Positions 63,226-64,000 of a stretch of DNA of 64,000 bases are shown piece by piece. The DNA is from Halorhabdus utahensis DSM 12940 (GTDB taxonomy: Archaea > Halobacteriota > Halobacteria > Halobacteriales > Haloarculaceae), in contig NC_013158.1 in the NCBI RefSeq assembly GCF_000023945.1, forward strand, positions 2,728,001-2,792,000. Direction: 5' to 3'. Made by a program: the position numbers and the translations under genes. Below the pieces are notes generated by a model, which made no database searches, was not told the origin of the DNA, and saw nothing but the letters and a program-made list of their open reading frames with translations. Position 1 is the first letter of the stretch; each line of letters starts with the position of its first letter.

Positions 63226-63293
63226 CACCCGGGTTTCGGCTGCCGCCCGCTAGAACCCTTCGGGACGCGTCCGGGAAGCCGCCAGATTGATGG

Positions 63294-63303
63294 GTGTTTA
63301 CGC
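63294..63303 (+). promoter_or_regulatory. TATA-like box of the UPF0175 gene
   Basis: GTGTTTACGC is about 25-29 bases upstream of ATG 63323, giving a leaderless transcript for the pair. Confidence 0.45.
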
Positions 63304-63322
63304 TGTCTTCGGACGTATACAC

Positions 63323-63625
63323 ATGCCCACAGTCAGTGTCCGGCTTCCCGACGAAGAGAAGGACGAACTCGAAGCCGTCGCCGACCTGCTCGAGGAGGAT
63401 TGGAGCACGATCATCCGGAAGTCGTTGCGTGATGGTCTGCATGATCTTCGGGTTCGCCACGCGGTCGAGCGCTACCAGTCCGGCGAGGTCGCGGTGAACG
63501 AGGCGGCCAGGCTGGCAAACGTCACCGTGGCCGAGTGGCTCGAAATCAGTCGGGAGAAGAATCTGACCGTGCAGTTCCGGCGCGAGGATCTCGAGCGCGA
63601 GGTCGAGGCGGCCCACGAACTATGA
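63323..63625 (+). CDS. UPF0175 family putative antitoxin
   Basis: A 100-residue UPF0175 protein. The N-terminal RHH-like part (TVSVRLPDEEKDELEAVADLL) is followed by a helical HTH-like segment (YQSGEVAVNEAARLANVTVAEWLE) that is the UPF0175 hallmark. It overlaps the next gene by ATGA. UPF0175 genes commonly sit directly before PIN-domain genes and act as antitoxins (general knowledge), so this pair is probably a VapBC-like toxin-antitoxin unit. Confidence 0.85.
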   Translation: MPTVSVRLPDEEKDELEAVADLLEEDWSTIIRKSLRDGLHDLRVRHAVERYQSGEVAVNEAARLANVTVAEWLEISREKNLTVQFRREDLEREVEAAHEL

Positions 63626-64000
63626 CCCGGATCTACGTCGGGCCAGGCCCACTGGTCGACCTCGGGACGGTCGGCGAGACAACGTTACTCAGGGCGTTCG
63701 ATGGCGAAATCGTGATTCCTGAGGCGGTCGCCGAACACGTCTCGACCGAACCGGCGAAGACGAACATGGAGAAGCTGATCGCCGACGGTGTCGCGACCCG
63801 CGAAGCGGCCGAGACCGAGTTCGAAGCGCAGGCGACGGGTATGCTCGGTGTCGAAGCGCCAGTGGTCGAGAGTCGGCTACTGGAACCCGTTTTGGCGGCA
63901 ACTGACGATCCATCTGACGACCCACGGGACGACGATCCGACGATCGGACTCGTCACCGACGACCGCCGCCTCCGGACGGTTGCTGCGGGCTTGGGGGCGA
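63622..64000 (+). CDS. PIN-like toxin candidate, truncated by the window end
   Basis: The first 126 residues of a protein in the toxin position after UPF0175. The start RIYVGPGPLVDLGTVGE resembles the PIN strand-1 region normally written as LDSGPLIALAxIG, but the catalytic Asp is replaced by Val/Gly (YVGPGPL). Later acidic residues (GLVTDDRRLRTVAAGLG) match the second PIN acid pair. The pair may therefore be a degenerate toxin, or use another residue. The remainder lies outside the window. Confidence 0.65.
   Translation, partial: MTRIYVGPGPLVDLGTVGETTLLRAFDGEIVIPEAVAEHVSTEPAKTNMEKLIADGVATREAAETEFEAQATGMLGVEAPVVESRLLEPVLAATDDPSDDPRDDDPTIGLVTDDRRLRTVAAGLGA

Overview
The window is chromosomal DNA of a halophilic archaeon (class Halobacteria). 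The evidence is high GC, very acidic proteins, TATA boxes about 27 bases upstream of start codons with little or no leader, twin-arginine and lipobox signals of the haloarchaeal type, and many archaeal information-processing genes (alpha/beta proteasome, aIF5B, L37Ae, RpoP, Pcc1, prefoldin beta, Nob1, GatE, SecDF, FttA/aCPSF1, archaeal Pth2 and TruD). A GH43 beta-xylosidase-like enzyme, a GH95 fucosidase-like enzyme and a GH2-like protein fit a sugar-degrading genus such as Halorhabdus; the genus is an inference.

Layout. 1-10.2 kb: TrmJ-like methyltransferase, gatE, a lipoprotein, fumC, an HTH/Zn-ribbon regulator, pth2, psmA-psmB and truD. 10.2-13.3 kb: a conserved unknown gene divergent from a winged-helix regulator with a repeated operator-like motif between them, then an AT-richer island with an orphan RNase H-fold gene and a candidate structured RNA, then a regulator divergent from an MFS transporter. 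14.7-19.9 kb: DUF2103, rpl37ae-rpoP-pcc1, pfdB-DUF3194 and infB. 20.0-21.4 kb: a tnpB-only IS200/IS605-type insertion between infB and a PRC-barrel/nob1 pair. 22-28 kb: CPBP protease, membrane and DUF proteins, an IMPDH/GMP-reductase-like enzyme, secF-secD and a small zinc protein. 28-31.6 kb: lysA-dapE and a glycosyltransferase. 31.7-36.5 kb: a Tat-lipoprotein PQQ-type propeller, an array of perfect hairpins, proS and an aspartoacylase-like enzyme. 36.7-44 kb: fttA, GH43, a 316-bp hairpin-rich element with perfect terminal inverted repeats, GH95 and an aldo/keto reductase. 44-50.8 kb: endonuclease III, DUF371, DUF373, a coiled-coil protein, a degenerate GH2 protein and a Dph6-like enzyme. 50.9-57.7 kb: a sugar nucleotidyltransferase, an HTH-10 regulator, cysK, a five-repeat DUF1508 membrane protein, dcd, a ThiR-like regulator and a methyltransferase. 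57.8-64 kb: a lipoprotein, thi4 with a palindromic operator-like site, a TRIC-like channel, cheC, the archaeal CoA-pathway pair, and a UPF0175/PIN-like pair cut by the window end.

How they work together. Much of the window is core translation, RNA processing and protein quality control, in short co-oriented units joined by ATGA overlaps (psmAB, secFD, pfdB-DUF3194, dcd-thiR). Metabolic pairs are lysA-dapE (lysine), pantoate kinase with phosphopantothenate synthetase (CoA), and a ThiN-domain regulator a few genes from thi4 (thiamine). The accessory layer is the tnpB insertion, the 316-bp element at 40.2 kb, the hairpin array at 33.3 kb and the island at 11.3-12.6 kb. The best candidates for something undescribed are the compact three-way-junction RNA beside the RNase H-fold gene and the multi-hairpin element at 40.2 kb. 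No tRNA, rRNA or CRISPR array was seen.
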